In this document: positions 1 to 8,432 of the stretch, one piece after another
Layout of the letters: the number at the start of each line of letters is the position of its first letter
Position numbering within the stretch: the first letter of the stretch is position 1
Assembly: GCA_023267635.1 (NCBI GenBank)
Contig: JAHFMX010000012.1
Location: 1 to 38,772 of the forward strand
Direction: 5' to 3'
Length of the DNA stretch: 38,772 bases
From: a bacterium
GTDB taxonomy: Bacteria > Patescibacteriota > Minisyncoccia > Phycocordibacterales > UBA5272
Notes under the pieces: generated by a model
Database searches by the model: none
Seen by the model: only the letters and a program-made list of their open reading frames with translations
Told to the model about the DNA's origin: nothing
Position numbers and translations under genes: made by a program

Positions 1-111
1 AGAGAAGAGTTGCAGAGAGCTCAAGACTTATTAAATGGTAGACCGAGGAAGTGTCTTGACTGGAGGTATCCAGTTACAGTATTCTCGGAGTTAGTTGCAT
101 TAGATTTTTGA
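1..111 (+). CDS. IS30-type transposase, C-terminal end (partial at window start)
   Basis: Frame 1 is open from the first base to TGA at 109-111. The last residues include NGRPRKCLDWRYPVTVFSEL, which resembles the end of IS30-family DDE transposases (N-x-RPRKxL, then a short tail ending near VAL). The catalytic core lies outside the window, so activity cannot be judged. In IS30 elements the right terminal inverted repeat often overlaps the last codons; here the stretch around 90-118 would be the candidate end, but the left end is not visible. The element points towards grpE but ends before that gene's promoter. The family call rests on the short C-terminal motif only. Confidence 0.7.
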   Translation, partial: REELQRAQDLLNGRPRKCLDWRYPVTVFSELVALDF

Positions 112-144
112 AACCGCCATGTATAAACATAGAGTGTTGGAAAA

Positions 145-153
145 TGATATAAT
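145..153 (+). promoter_or_regulatory. Extended -10 promoter upstream of grpE-dnaK-dnaJ
   Basis: TGATATAAT is a perfect TATAAT with an extended TG; no convincing -35 is seen 17 nt upstream. It lies just outside the transposase fragment. No CIRCE-type inverted repeat (the HrcA operator) is visible between here and grpE, so heat-shock control by HrcA is not supported. Confidence 0.5.
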
Positions 154-235
154 GTAAAGAGGAAAGATATGACAGTCACGATAGAAATGACAGAAACTAT
201 ATTGAATTATTAAGATTTTGAGCAAGGATATATAC

Positions 236-835
236 ATGAACGAAGAACAAGAACACACTGTAGAAGAAGCAGTAGACGTCCCACAAGAGGTAGATGACGT
301 CTCTTTCGAAGAATTAAACGAAGAAGGAGAGCCATTAGTTGGTAAAGATGTGGTGAAAAAGCTTCGTGAAAAGATTAAGAAGTTAGAATCTGAAAAACAA
401 GAGTACTTAGATCAAAGTCTGCGCACTCGTGCTGACTATGCTAACTTCAAAAAAGAAGTTGATGGGGAGCGGTTAACAGGAAGGAAGTTTGCAACAAAGA
501 GATTTATTGAAGAACTTCTTCCAGTGCTTGATTCGTACGATATGGCTCAAGCGAATAAAGAAGCGTGGGAAAAAGTTGATCAGAATTGGCGTGTTGGAAT
601 CGAATATATCTTCGGACAGTTACGAACAGTGCTGGAAAGAGAAGGAGTGGTTCAGTTTGGTAAAGTAGGAGACGCATTTGATCCAAATCTTCACGAAAGC
701 ATGGAAACGGTGCCCGTCGACGATGAGTCCAAAAATGATACACTAATGAGAATACTCCAGAATGGATACCGTATGCACGATACTGTGTTACGCCCAGCAA
801 GAGTACACGTCGGACAATTTGTGAAAAAAGACTAA
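236..835 (+). CDS. grpE: GrpE, nucleotide exchange factor of DnaK
   Basis: The 199-aa product is a cytoplasmic co-chaperone that releases ADP from DnaK. An acidic N-terminus (about residues 1-45, rich in E and D) precedes a long charged coiled coil, then the GrpE beta domain with a typical ending (MRILQNGYRMHDTVLRPARV). The start at ATG 236 is preferred because AAGGA at 224-228 is well placed. An in-frame TTG at 218 would add six residues but has no SD site. The gene heads the cluster grpE-dnaK-dnaJ, the usual complete Hsp70 set, with a 55-nt gap to dnaK. Length is normal for the family. Confidence 0.95.
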   Translation: MNEEQEHTVEEAVDVPQEVDDVSFEELNEEGEPLVGKDVVKKLREKIKKLESEKQEYLDQSLRTRADYANFKKEVDGERLTGRKFATKRFIEELLPVLDSYDMAQANKEAWEKVDQNWRVGIEYIFGQLRTVLEREGVVQFGKVGDAFDPNLHESMETVPVDDESKNDTLMRILQNGYRMHDTVLRPARVHVGQFVKKD

Positions 836-890
836 TCTGAATTATTGGGCGAAATTATTGAAATTTTATTAACGTATAACTACAACAACT

Positions 891-2810
891 ATGGGAAAAA
901 TTATCGGTATTGACCTCGGAACAACAAACTCAGCTGTCGCAATTATTGAAGCAGGACAGCCAAAAATTATAGAAAACCTTGAAGGCAATCGTACGACGCC
1001 TTCTGTTGTATCGGTTAACAAAAACGGTGAACGAGCGGTTGGGCAAATCGCAAAGCGTCAGGCTGTTACGAATCCAGAGAACACTGTCTACGGTGTTAAG
1101 CGCTTCATGGGGCACTCATTTGATGACAAAGAAGTACAGGCTGATGTTCCTCGCGTTGCATACAAAATCAAAAAGAGTGATAACGGGGGTGTGCTTATTA
1201 CACTCGGCGGAAAGGATGCTCGACCAGAAGAAATTTCAGCGATGATTCTTCAGAAAATAAAAACAGACGTAGAAGCAAAGCTTGGTGAGACAATCACACA
1301 GGCGGTTATCACTGTGCCTGCGTATTTTAACGACACACAACGTCAAGCAACAATTGCGGCAGGTAAGATTGCAGGGCTTGAAGTGATGCGTATTATTCCT
1401 GAACCAACAGCAGCAGCTCTTGCGTATGGGTTTAACTCAAAGAAGAACGAAAAGATTGCGGTGTACGACTTCGGAGGAGGAACATTTGATATTTCAATTC
1501 TAGAAGTGGGTGATGGTGTTGTAGAAGTGAAATCAGTTGACGGTGACTCACATTTGGGAGGTCGTGATATTGACCAGATGTTCGTTCAGTTTATTGCTTC
1601 TGAATTTAAGAAGGATCAAGGAATCGATGTGAGCACAGACCCACTCGCTCTCCAGCGATTAGATGAGGCTGCAGAAAAAGCAAAGCATGAGCTTTCGACA
1701 CAAGTAGAAACAGAAATTAACCTTCCGTTTATTACGTCAGGAGTAGATGGGCCGAAGCACCTTGTGGTAAAAGTAACACGCGCTCAGCTTGAGGGAATTG
1801 CAAAAGAGTTTATTGATCGTTCCATTGAAATTACAAAACGAGCACTCGAAAGTTCACCATTTAAGAAAGAAGAAATTGATGAAATCATTATGGTGGGAGG
1901 ACAGACTCGTATGCCGATGATCATTGAGGCTGTAAAAGCGCTTTTTGGCAAGGAACCGAATCGTTCTATCAATCCTGATGAAGTGGTGGCTCTTGGTGCT
2001 GCCGTGCAGGCTGGTGTGCTTCAGGGAGACGTGAAGGATCTTCTCCTCTTGGATGTAATCCCACTTTCACTTGGAATTGAAACGATGGGTGGAGTTGCTA
2101 CAAAACTTGTAGAAAAAAACACTACTATTCCAACATCAAAATCTCAAACATTTTCAACAGCAGCCGATAATCAAACGTCTGTTGAAATTCACATTACTCA
2201 AGGTGAACGACCTCTTGCGGCCGACAATAAGTCGCTAGGGAGATTTTTTCTTGATGGTATTCCTCCAGCTCCGCGTGGCATGCCACAAGTTGAGGTAACC
2301 TTTGATGTGGATGCAAACGGAGTGCTTAACGTGAAAGCGAAAGATAAAACTTCTGGTAAAGAACAGTCTGTTACTATCAAAGAAGCATCTGGTCTTACTG
2401 ATGAAGAAATCAAGCGTATGCAGGCGGATGCGGAAGCTCACGCTGAAGAAGACAAGAAGAAGATGGAACTTATCGAAACAAAAAATCTTGCAGATCAGAT
2501 GGTTCACACTGCAGAGAAAGCACTTAAGGACGCTGAGGGGAAGATAAGTGATGAAATCAAAACTGAAGTCACGGCAGCAATAGAAGAAGTCAAAACCGCA
2601 CGCGCAGGAGATGATGCTGAAGCGATCAAGTCAACATCTGAAAAACTTTCAACAGCAATGATGAAAATTGGAGAAGCGATGAAGACTGCTAATGACAATA
2701 CGGCTACTGGAGCACCAGTTGAACCAGAAGCTCAAGCTGAGGCTCAGTCAGAAACAAAAACAGAACCAGAAGCTGCCCCTGAAGAAAAGAAAGAAGAAGG
2801 TCAGGCATAA
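891..2810 (+). CDS. dnaK: Chaperone DnaK (Hsp70)
   Basis: This 639-aa ATP-dependent chaperone folds and protects proteins with DnaJ and GrpE. The N-terminal ATPase shows the phosphate-1 motif [20 protein letters not shown] and [10 protein letters not shown]. The substrate-binding domain begins after the linker [15 protein letters not shown]. The C-terminal tail (about the last 45 residues) is low complexity, rich in E, A, P and K, and lacks a eukaryotic-type EEVD end. No SD site precedes the ATG; the leader is ACAACAACT, and a TATAAC at 875-880 could give a transcript with only a few untranslated bases. The gene lies 55 nt after grpE and 3 nt before dnaJ. Confidence 0.98.
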   Translation: MGKIIGIDLGTTNSAVAIIEAGQPKIIENLEGNRTTPSVVSVNKNGERAVGQIAKRQAVTNPENTVYGVKRFMGHSFDDKEVQADVPRVAYKIKKSDNGGVLITLGGKDARPEEISAMILQKIKTDVEAKLGETITQAVITVPAYFNDTQRQATIAAGKIAGLEVMRIIPEPTAAALAYGFNSKKNEKIAVYDFGGGTFDISILEVGDGVVEVKSVDGDSHLGGRDIDQMFVQFIASEFKKDQGIDVSTDPLALQRLDEAAEKAKHELSTQVETEINLPFITSGVDGPKHLVVKVTRAQLEGIAKEFIDRSIEITKRALESSPFKKEEIDEIIMVGGQTRMPMIIEAVKALFGKEPNRSINPDEVVALGAAVQAGVLQGDVKDLLLLDVIPLSLGIETMGGVATKLVEKNTTIPTSKSQTFSTAADNQTSVEIHITQGERPLAADNKSLGRFFLDGIPPAPRGMPQVEVTFDVDANGVLNVKAKDKTSGKEQSVTIKEASGLTDEEIKRMQADAEAHAEEDKKKMELIETKNLADQMVHTAEKALKDAEGKISDEIKTEVTAAIEEVKTARAGDDAEAIKSTSEKLSTAMMKIGEAMKTANDNTATGAPVEPEAQAEAQSETKTEPEAAPEEKKEEGQA

Positions 2811-2813
2811 ACC

Positions 2814-3872
2814 ATGGCAAAAAATTATTACGAAGTACTTGGAGTAGAAAAGGGAGCAAAGAAAGAGGATATTAAAAAGGCCTTCTATAAACTTGCAGCA
2901 AAGTATCACCCAGACAAAGGAGGAGACGAAGCTAAGTTTAAAGAAGTAAACGAAGCGTACCAAACGCTCTCGGATGAAAAGAAGAGAAAGGAGTACGATA
3001 CGTACGGGCAAACATTTAGTGGACAAGGGCCACAAGGAGGAGGATTTGGTGGTTTCAACGCTTCAGATTTCCAAGACATGCAATTTGATTTTGGAGATCT
3101 AGGAGATATGTTCGGAGACATGTTTGGTGGAGGGTCTCGTACTAAGCGTGGGCGTGATATTTCTCTTGAAATAGATGTAACCTTTAAAGAAGCCGTCTTT
3201 GGTACTGAACGTAATGTGCTTATCAATAAAGTTGGAGAATGTTCAACGTGTGATGGAACAGGGGCAAAGAAGGGAAGTGCAATGAGTACCTGTACTACTT
3301 GTAACGGGCAAGGGAAAGTACATGATGTGAAGCGAACATTCATGGGTAATTTCCAGACAGTTAAAACATGTGATATCTGTCACGGAAAAGGAAAGATTCC
3401 AAAAGAAAAATGTCATGACTGTCGCGGCGCTGGTGTGCTCAACAAACGCGAAGAAATCCACATTCAAGTTCCAGCAGGGATCTCAAACGGTGAGATGATT
3501 AGAATGACAGCAATGGGCGAAGCGGTGTCTGGTGGTCAAACTGGAGACCTGTACGTGAAGATAAATGTTCAATCAGACAAAGTGTGGAAGCGTGAAGGAA
3601 ATGATTTGGTTATCAAACATTCAATAAAGCTAACAGATGCACTTCTTGGCACTAAGCAGGGAATTGAAGGGCTCGATGGAACTATCGATATCGACATTCC
3701 AGCTGGGGTTTCTGCGGGTGAAATACTTCGCGTAAAACATCGTGGAGTTCCACATGTTCATGACAAACAAAAGCGTGGAGACGTACTTGTTAAATTAGAT
3801 ATTGCGATGCCAAAGAAACTATCTAAAGCAGCAATGAAGTTTATCCAAGGGCTTCAAGAAGAGGGTCTCTAA
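2814..3872 (+). CDS. dnaJ: Chaperone DnaJ (Hsp40, with zinc fingers)
   Basis: This 352-aa co-chaperone stimulates DnaK ATPase and delivers unfolded clients. It is a full type I DnaJ. The J domain carries HPD at residues 32-34. A Gly/Phe-rich segment follows (about 65-100). Then come four CxxCxGxG zinc-binding repeats ([32 protein letters not shown]) and the C-terminal beta-sandwich domains. The ATG is 3 nt after the dnaK stop, so translation is probably coupled. A very strong terminator follows directly. Confidence 0.98.
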   Translation: MAKNYYEVLGVEKGAKKEDIKKAFYKLAAKYHPDKGGDEAKFKEVNEAYQTLSDEKKRKEYDTYGQTFSGQGPQGGGFGGFNASDFQDMQFDFGDLGDMFGDMFGGGSRTKRGRDISLEIDVTFKEAVFGTERNVLINKVGECSTCDGTGAKKGSAMSTCTTCNGQGKVHDVKRTFMGNFQTVKTCDICHGKGKIPKEKCHDCRGAGVLNKREEIHIQVPAGISNGEMIRMTAMGEAVSGGQTGDLYVKINVQSDKVWKREGNDLVIKHSIKLTDALLGTKQGIEGLDGTIDIDIPAGVSAGEILRVKHRGVPHVHDKQKRGDVLVKLDIAMPKKLSKAAMKFIQGLQEEGL

Positions 3873-3876
3873 ACGT

Positions 3877-3935
3877 AAAAAGCAAACGTAAAGAGCGACG
3901 CCGCAGGCGTCGCTCTTTACGTTTGCTTTTCCTTA
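3877..3935 (+). terminator. 25-bp perfect hairpin after dnaJ
   Basis: Left arm 3878-3902 and right arm 3906-3930 are perfectly complementary, with a 3-nt GCA loop, ending in TTTT. The left side also carries a direct repeat (AAACGTAAAAAGC then AAACGTAAAGAGC). The stem is much longer than needed for termination. The right-arm end also contains the -35 of the next gene. Confidence 0.85.
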
Positions 3936-3951
3936 TTGCTTTATATAGAAT
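3923..3951 (+). promoter_or_regulatory. Promoter of the 3991 gene, overlapping the dnaJ terminator
   Basis: TTGCTT (3923-3928), 17-nt spacer, TAGAAT (3946-3951). The -35 is formed by the last bases of the terminator's right arm and its T-run. Confidence 0.5.
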
Positions 3952-3990
3952 AGAATCTTCGTTGTTCTTACTTACAAAAGAGGGGCTATT

Positions 3991-4668
3991 GTGAATAACC
4001 TAAAAACAGAACTTAGTAAACTTACTGTGGAAGCGGTATTGAAACTTTTCTTTATGCACTCACAGCAGGCACATGAATACGCGAAGCAACTTACCGCTTT
4101 GTTATCGCAAAGGTCTTGCAAGGAAATAAACAGGTACCTTGTAACTCAGGTTGATTGTCTGAGAACGGCTTCTAGCAAAAATAGGTCGATCAACCCAACA
4201 GAGTTATATGTGGTGATGAGGGACTGTGATGACGGCATTTCGTTTGAGTGCTCGTATATGCTCGGCGAGACATATTTTGAACCACCACTCATACTTCCAA
4301 CTGACGTCCAAATAAAAGAGCTGTGGGAGTATTTTCTCAGAATTTCTGCGAAGCCTGGATTTTGTTGTTTTCAAGAGTTTTTGGAAAAACAAATTACAGA
4401 AACAGTGCACGCTCTTCGTATCTACGAGGAAATGCTCGGACAAGAAATCGTTGCTCTCGAGTACGCGCTTTTATCAGAGCAGGGTGTTCCTATTCACAAT
4501 GCTTTGTATGCAAAAGCACAAGAAAGCCATGTAGAGCTTTACGAGCAAGGGGTTCTTTTAAAGGAAACCCAAGCCCCTTTGTTTATGCAGCGCGATAACA
4601 AAAGGAAAATGAAACTTTCAAGGCGGGTCATGGAAATGTTAGATTTAGCGAAGCCTCGAACGGTCTAG
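3991..4668 (+). CDS. Orphan hypothetical protein, SD-led
   Basis: I do not recognise this 225-aa protein. It looks soluble, mixed alpha, with six cysteines, no signal peptide and no membrane segment. Helical stretches dominate the N-terminal 60 residues and the region from about 125 to the basic C-terminus (KRKMKLSRR). The start is GTG, chosen because of the strong SD AGAGGGG at about 3979-3985. It has its own promoter and its own terminator, so it is monocistronic, like the next gene. Both differ from the mostly leaderless, SD-free genes around them. Function unknown; a lineage-specific or acquired gene is possible. Confidence 0.75.
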   Translation: MNNLKTELSKLTVEAVLKLFFMHSQQAHEYAKQLTALLSQRSCKEINRYLVTQVDCLRTASSKNRSINPTELYVVMRDCDDGISFECSYMLGETYFEPPLILPTDVQIKELWEYFLRISAKPGFCCFQEFLEKQITETVHALRIYEEMLGQEIVALEYALLSEQGVPIHNALYAKAQESHVELYEQGVLLKETQAPLFMQRDNKRKMKLSRRVMEMLDLAKPRTV

Positions 4669-4679
4669 TTTTAGCACAT

Positions 4680-4709
4680 AAGCGCATCGAAAGATGCGCT
4701 TTACTTTTT
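4680..4709 (+). terminator. Terminator after the 3991 gene
   Basis: AAGCGCATC (4680-4688), GAAA tetraloop, GATGCGCTT (4693-4701), then a T-rich tail. Confidence 0.85.
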
Positions 4710-4728
4710 CTATATTCAATCGTAGGAT
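4700..4728 (+). promoter_or_regulatory. Promoter of the 4763 gene, in the preceding terminator tail
   Basis: TTTACT (4700-4705), 17-nt spacer, TAGGAT (4723-4728). The -35 overlaps the last stem bases and T-tract of the terminator. A small inverted repeat (TCAATC-GTAG-GATTGA) covers the -10. Confidence 0.4.
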
Positions 4729-4762
4729 TGAGGGTAATTGCACCTTACACCAAGGAGGATAT

Positions 4763-5362
4763 ATGGCACAACTTGACGTCGCAACGTTCTGTGCTGCATG
4801 TATTGCTGCACTGCCCGAGTTTTCAGAAAGAGAGAAGTTGGAATTTCCTCAGAATAAGTTCTTATGGGATGACTCCCTGAGTATTCAAGCAGGAATTAGA
4901 AACAAGCTTGATATTATCAAGGCAAGATATAAATTTCTCCCTGACGAAATCTACATAACCTCTTTTGAAGAGGGTACTGTTGTAGCTCGCCCAGGAATCG
5001 ACTTGCTAGCACTTACTGTGACATTTAACGACCATTTTAACGTTAGACAGTTGCAGGAAAAACTTCCGAACGAAAATAACTACGAGCAAGAGTTCGTAAA
5101 TGAATACACGAGATGTATTTTGCGGCTCAGTGCTATTCATAGGGAGTTGAAGCAGACATGGAGTGCCCGCACTGTTCCAGTTCGACTGTTTCGCGTGGCA
5201 GTTTCACAACTTCAGAAAGAGTACGATCAGGCAAGAAAGGATCTTCGCACGTTGGTTGAGTTTGGTTCTCCGAAAGAAACTCAAGAGGATGCACAAATGA
5301 TTGTTTCGAATTTGAGGAATATTCTTTCAAAACTTACACGAATTGAAGAGGGAGGCGCATGA
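4763..5362 (+). CDS. Orphan hypothetical protein, SD-led
   Basis: I do not recognise this 199-aa protein. It appears soluble, with no signal peptide or membrane helix; the C-terminal half (about 110-199) is strongly helical and charged, possibly coiled-coil. ATG 4763 is chosen because AAGGAGGA at 4752-4759 is a near-perfect SD with a short spacer; the frame extends upstream to 4694 but that would run through the terminator. Like the gene before it, it has its own promoter and terminator. No sequence similarity between the two is obvious by eye, but size, layout and expression signals match. Function unknown. Confidence 0.75.
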   Translation: MAQLDVATFCAACIAALPEFSEREKLEFPQNKFLWDDSLSIQAGIRNKLDIIKARYKFLPDEIYITSFEEGTVVARPGIDLLALTVTFNDHFNVRQLQEKLPNENNYEQEFVNEYTRCILRLSAIHRELKQTWSARTVPVRLFRVAVSQLQKEYDQARKDLRTLVEFGSPKETQEDAQMIVSNLRNILSKLTRIEEGGA

Positions 5363-5377
5363 GCGCCTTTTCTTTTT
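5353..5377 (+). terminator. Terminator overlapping the stop codon of the 4763 gene
   Basis: AGGCGC (5353-5358), loop ATGA, GCGCCT (5363-5368), then a T-run. The TGA stop (5360-5362) sits in the loop, so the last codons form the hairpin. Confidence 0.8.
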
Positions 5378-5419
5378 ATCTATATACCGTTACACTTAGA
5401 GATATTACACTAAACCCAT

Positions 5420-5854
5420 ATGAAAACATTAGAAGTTATATATCATTTTTTTGATAGAGTTGAAGATCAAGTTCGCGCATTGTTGTCTACACATAAATTT
5501 ATTTATACTTTTATTGGTGGTGTTGGAGTAGTTTTGTTTTGGAGAGGGGTTTGGCATACAGCTGACATCTTAGAGAGGGGCAGTGTCTTGGGCTCTGTGC
5601 TGTTTTCAGCTTCAGGCTCTATCATGGTAAGTATCATTCTCTTACTCACCACTGGACTTTTTGTCTCTGTTTTCATAGGAGACTCTATTATTATGTCAGG
5701 GATTAAAAAGGAAAAAAAAGATATTGATAAAACAATAGATGAACTGGAGGATGAAAAAGGGGATATCAAAAAAACACTTTATCTTATTACAGAGGTTAAG
5801 AAAGAAATTGAGATTTTAGAAAATAAAGTGCGAGCACAATGTGAAGTACGGTAG
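5420..5854 (+). CDS. Small membrane protein with cytoplasmic coiled coil
   Basis: This 144-aa protein has an N-terminal amphipathic part, hydrophobic segments at about residues 28-45 and 60-90 (two or three helices), and a charged coiled coil from about 95 to the end with repeated K/E/D/I heptads. Function is unknown. The segment FIGGVGVVLFWRGVWHTAD resembles, from memory, a conserved membrane family in Parcubacteria, but I cannot name it. There is no SD site; TACACT at 5406-5411 ends 8 nt before the ATG, giving a nearly leaderless message. It stands alone between the SD-led orphans and trpS. Confidence 0.75.
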   Translation: MKTLEVIYHFFDRVEDQVRALLSTHKFIYTFIGGVGVVLFWRGVWHTADILERGSVLGSVLFSASGSIMVSIILLLTTGLFVSVFIGDSIIMSGIKKEKKDIDKTIDELEDEKGDIKKTLYLITEVKKEIEILENKVRAQCEVR

Positions 5855-5905
5855 AAAAGTCTTGCACGACCTTTAAATGTTTATTTCTTTGTACCGTAAT
5901 ACACA

Positions 5906-5914
5906 TGTTACACT
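5906..5914 (+). promoter_or_regulatory. Extended -10 promoter of trpS (leaderless)
   Basis: TGTTACACT, with TACACT at 5909-5914 followed by exactly 6 nt and then ATG at 5921. The expected start of transcription is the A of the start codon. No good -35 and no SD. Confidence 0.5.
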
Positions 5915-5920
5915 TTAGTC

Positions 5921-6925
5921 ATGTTTGAATTCTTTTCAAAACCTACCTATAAAAAAGTTCTTCTCTCAGGCATTCAGTCAACAGGGACACTTCACTTTGG
6001 GAATTATTTTGGTGCGATGAAACAAAATATAGAGCTTGGAAATGATGACGCTTTTGATTCATATGTTTTTATTGCTGACTATCACGCACTCACCACGGTG
6101 AAAGATAAAGAAGCTCTCCACAGGAGTGCTCTTGAAATTGCTGCGGCGTACATTGCGTGTGGACTAGATACAAATAAAGTAACCCTGTTCAGACAGTCGT
6201 CTGTTCCTGAACATGCTGAACTTGCCGTTATTTTAAATAATGTGGTGACTATGCCGTACCTCATGCGAGCTCATGCTTTTAAGGACCATGAAGCGAAGAA
6301 CCAAGAAGTTAACGTGGGACTTTTTTGTTATCCAGTGCTTATGGCAGCAGATATTCTTATGTATAAGACAGACGTTGTTCCTGTTGGGCAGGATCAGAAA
6401 CAACATATTGAATACGCTCGTGATATTGCAGGTTTTTATAATAGAGCATGGAACGTTGAACAGTTTAAGTTACCGCAAGATCTTATTATGAAAGATGTGG
6501 CTGTTGTTCCAGGTGTTGATGGAGAAAAGATGAGTAAGAGTAAAGGAAATGTTATATCACTTTTTGGAGATGATGCTGAGGTTAAAAAAGCTGTGATGGG
6601 AATTGTGACTGACAGTGCTCATCCTGACGACAAGAAAAATCCTGATACTAATACTATTTTTAATATTCATAAACTTTTCTTAACACACGCTGAGATTGAT
6701 GCTCTCCGTGCAAAATTTGAACAGGGTGGATATGGATATAAACAAGCAAAAGATGAACTTCTTGAAACTATCATGAAGTGGAGAATGGGAAAGAAAGAAA
6801 CGTTTGACAAGCTGATGTCTAATCCTTCAAAAATAGAAGCTCTCTTGGAAGAAGGAGGTAAACGTGCTCGCGTTCGTGCACAACAAACAATGAAAGAGGT
6901 GAGAACTCAGGTAGGATTGGAATAA
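5921..6925 (+). CDS. trpS: Tryptophanyl-tRNA synthetase
   Basis: This 334-aa class I synthetase charges tRNA-Trp with tryptophan. The nucleotide-binding HIGH-type motif is HFGN at residues 25-28, in the context SGIQSTGTLHFGN. The second signature KMSKS is exact at residues 203-207. MAADILMYKTDVVPVGQDQKQH is the typical tryptophan-site region of TrpRS. Length is normal for a bacterial TrpRS. The gene is likely transcribed alone or with aspS, 23 nt downstream, which also has its own promoter. Confidence 0.97.
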   Translation: MFEFFSKPTYKKVLLSGIQSTGTLHFGNYFGAMKQNIELGNDDAFDSYVFIADYHALTTVKDKEALHRSALEIAAAYIACGLDTNKVTLFRQSSVPEHAELAVILNNVVTMPYLMRAHAFKDHEAKNQEVNVGLFCYPVLMAADILMYKTDVVPVGQDQKQHIEYARDIAGFYNRAWNVEQFKLPQDLIMKDVAVVPGVDGEKMSKSKGNVISLFGDDAEVKKAVMGIVTDSAHPDDKKNPDTNTIFNIHKLFLTHAEIDALRAKFEQGGYGYKQAKDELLETIMKWRMGKKETFDKLMSNPSKIEALLEEGGKRARVRAQQTMKEVRTQVGLE

Positions 6926-6945
6926 CAACGTTTTTTTGCTATAGT
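6917..6945 (+). promoter_or_regulatory. Promoter of aspS
   Basis: TTGGAA (6917-6922), 17-nt spacer, TATAGT (6940-6945). The -35 lies inside the last codons of trpS. Predicted transcription start is about 6952, between two candidate ATG codons (6949 and 6955). Confidence 0.6.
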
Positions 6946-6954
6946 GAAATGATT

Positions 6955-8364
6955 ATGCGTACGTATATTAAGGACTTATCGGCACATGTCGGACAGGAAA
7001 TAACTGTCTCTGTTTGGGTTGATGTAAGGCGAGATCAGGGGAAGATGGTATTTCTTGACCTTCGAGATGTTACAGGTAAAGCGCAAGCGGTTGTTTTACC
7101 TAATCACACGGAAGCGCTTGAGGTTGCACAAAAACTCCGCCCTGAATGGGTCGTAGAAGTTCGCGGGCTTGTAAATAAGCGACCAGAGAAAAACATTAAA
7201 GAAGGTGTACTTAATGGTGATATTGAACTTGAAGTGCTCTCTATTGTAGTTCTTAACGAAGCAGAAACTCCCGCCTTTGATATTTCAACAGATGGACGTG
7301 AAATCGGTGAAGAAGTTCGTCTCGAGAAAAAATATCTAGATCTTCGTCGTGCTCGCATGCAGAGAAATATTTCAATGAGACACAAAGTCATCAAGCATGT
7401 TCGTGCTTATCTTGACGGGCAATCATTCCTGGAAATTGAAACACCTCTTCTTACTAATCCAACACCAGAAGGATCGCGATCATATCTTGTTCCATCTCGT
7501 GTGCATCCAGGAAATTTTTATGCGTTACCTCAATCTCCGCAGCAGTATAAACAGCTTCTTATGTCAGCGGGATTTGAGCGTTACTTTCAAATAGCAAAGT
7601 GTATGCGCGATGAAGATACTCGCGGTGACCGTCAACCAGAGTTTACACAGATGGACCTTGAAATGAGTTTTGTTACTCGTGAAGACGTTATGAAATTAAA
7701 CGAAGGGTTATTGATTGATCTTGTTACAAAACTTTTCCCAGAAAAGAAAATTCAAACAGTGCCGTTTCCTGTTCTTACCTACGCAGAAGCGATGGAGAAG
7801 TATGGTACAGACAAGCCAGACATTCGTACAGATAAAGAGGATCAGAATCTTCTAGCCTTTTGTTGGGTGATTGATTTTCCTGCGTTTGAAAAGACGACTG
7901 AAGATACTGTCGATGGAAATGGTGATTGGACGTTCACTCATAATCCGTTCACTGGAGTTAAGGATGAGTTTATTAATGATCTCATGGAGAAGAAAAATAT
8001 TGGTAACATTATTTCAACGCAATACGATATTGCAATGAACGGGTATGAAATAGGCGGAGGAGGTATACGTCTTCATAAACCTGAAGCCTTACGCAAGGTG
8101 TTTGAGATTATGGGCTACAGTGATGAACGTATTGAAACTAACTTTGGTCATATGCTTGCTGCACTCGCCTCTGGTACACCACCGCACGGTGGTATCGCAT
8201 GGGGACTTGATCGACTTCTCATGGTGTTGCTCAATGAACCAAACATTCGTGAAGTGATGGCGTTCCCAAAGACAGGGGAAGGAAAAGATATTCTTATGCA
8301 GGCTCCATCTCCTGCACCTGAAAAAACATTAAAGGAATTGGGAATCAGTGTACAGAAAAAGTAA
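6955..8364 (+). CDS. aspS: Aspartyl-tRNA synthetase lacking the GAD insertion domain
   Basis: This class II synthetase charges tRNA-Asp, possibly also tRNA-Asn. An N-terminal OB-fold (about 1-100) is followed by the catalytic domain with motif 2 (FRDEDTRxDRQPEFTQ-like) and motif 3 (GIAWGLDR). Bacterial AspRS is normally about 590 aa; this one is 469 aa. The missing part is the GAD domain: the text goes from YGTDKPDIR (283-291) through only a few residues to FCWVIDFPAFE. ATG 6955 is preferred over ATG 6949 because the -10 ends at 6945 and family members usually begin MRTxY. No SD site. A terminator follows. Confidence 0.95.
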   Translation: MRTYIKDLSAHVGQEITVSVWVDVRRDQGKMVFLDLRDVTGKAQAVVLPNHTEALEVAQKLRPEWVVEVRGLVNKRPEKNIKEGVLNGDIELEVLSIVVLNEAETPAFDISTDGREIGEEVRLEKKYLDLRRARMQRNISMRHKVIKHVRAYLDGQSFLEIETPLLTNPTPEGSRSYLVPSRVHPGNFYALPQSPQQYKQLLMSAGFERYFQIAKCMRDEDTRGDRQPEFTQMDLEMSFVTREDVMKLNEGLLIDLVTKLFPEKKIQTVPFPVLTYAEAMEKYGTDKPDIRTDKEDQNLLAFCWVIDFPAFEKTTEDTVDGNGDWTFTHNPFTGVKDEFINDLMEKKNIGNIISTQYDIAMNGYEIGGGGIRLHKPEALRKVFEIMGYSDERIETNFGHMLAALASGTPPHGGIAWGLDRLLMVLLNEPNIREVMAFPKTGEGKDILMQAPSPAPEKTLKELGISVQKK

Positions 8365-8390
8365 CACATGTATTAATGTAGATGTGAAAA

Positions 8391-8415
8391 AGATCAACGA
8401 GGGTTGGTCTTTTTT
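8391..8415 (+). terminator. Terminator after aspS
   Basis: AGATCAAC (8391-8398) pairs with GTTGGTCT (8403-8410), one G-U pair, then TTTTT. The extended -10 of the next gene starts 3 nt later. Confidence 0.7.
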
Positions 8416-8417
8416 CG

Positions 8418-8426
8418 TGGTATAGT
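8418..8426 (+). promoter_or_regulatory. Extended -10 promoter of the GH18 gene (leaderless)
   Basis: TGGTATAGT, then 6 nt, then ATG 8433. It sits directly behind the aspS terminator T-run. Confidence 0.55.
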
Positions 8427-8432
8427 AATTAT

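Noticed and set aside
169-213. 14-codon frame (MTVTIEMTETILNY) with a GAGGAAAG site before grpE
   Set aside because: It would start very close to the predicted transcript start and shows no leader-peptide logic; could be chance.
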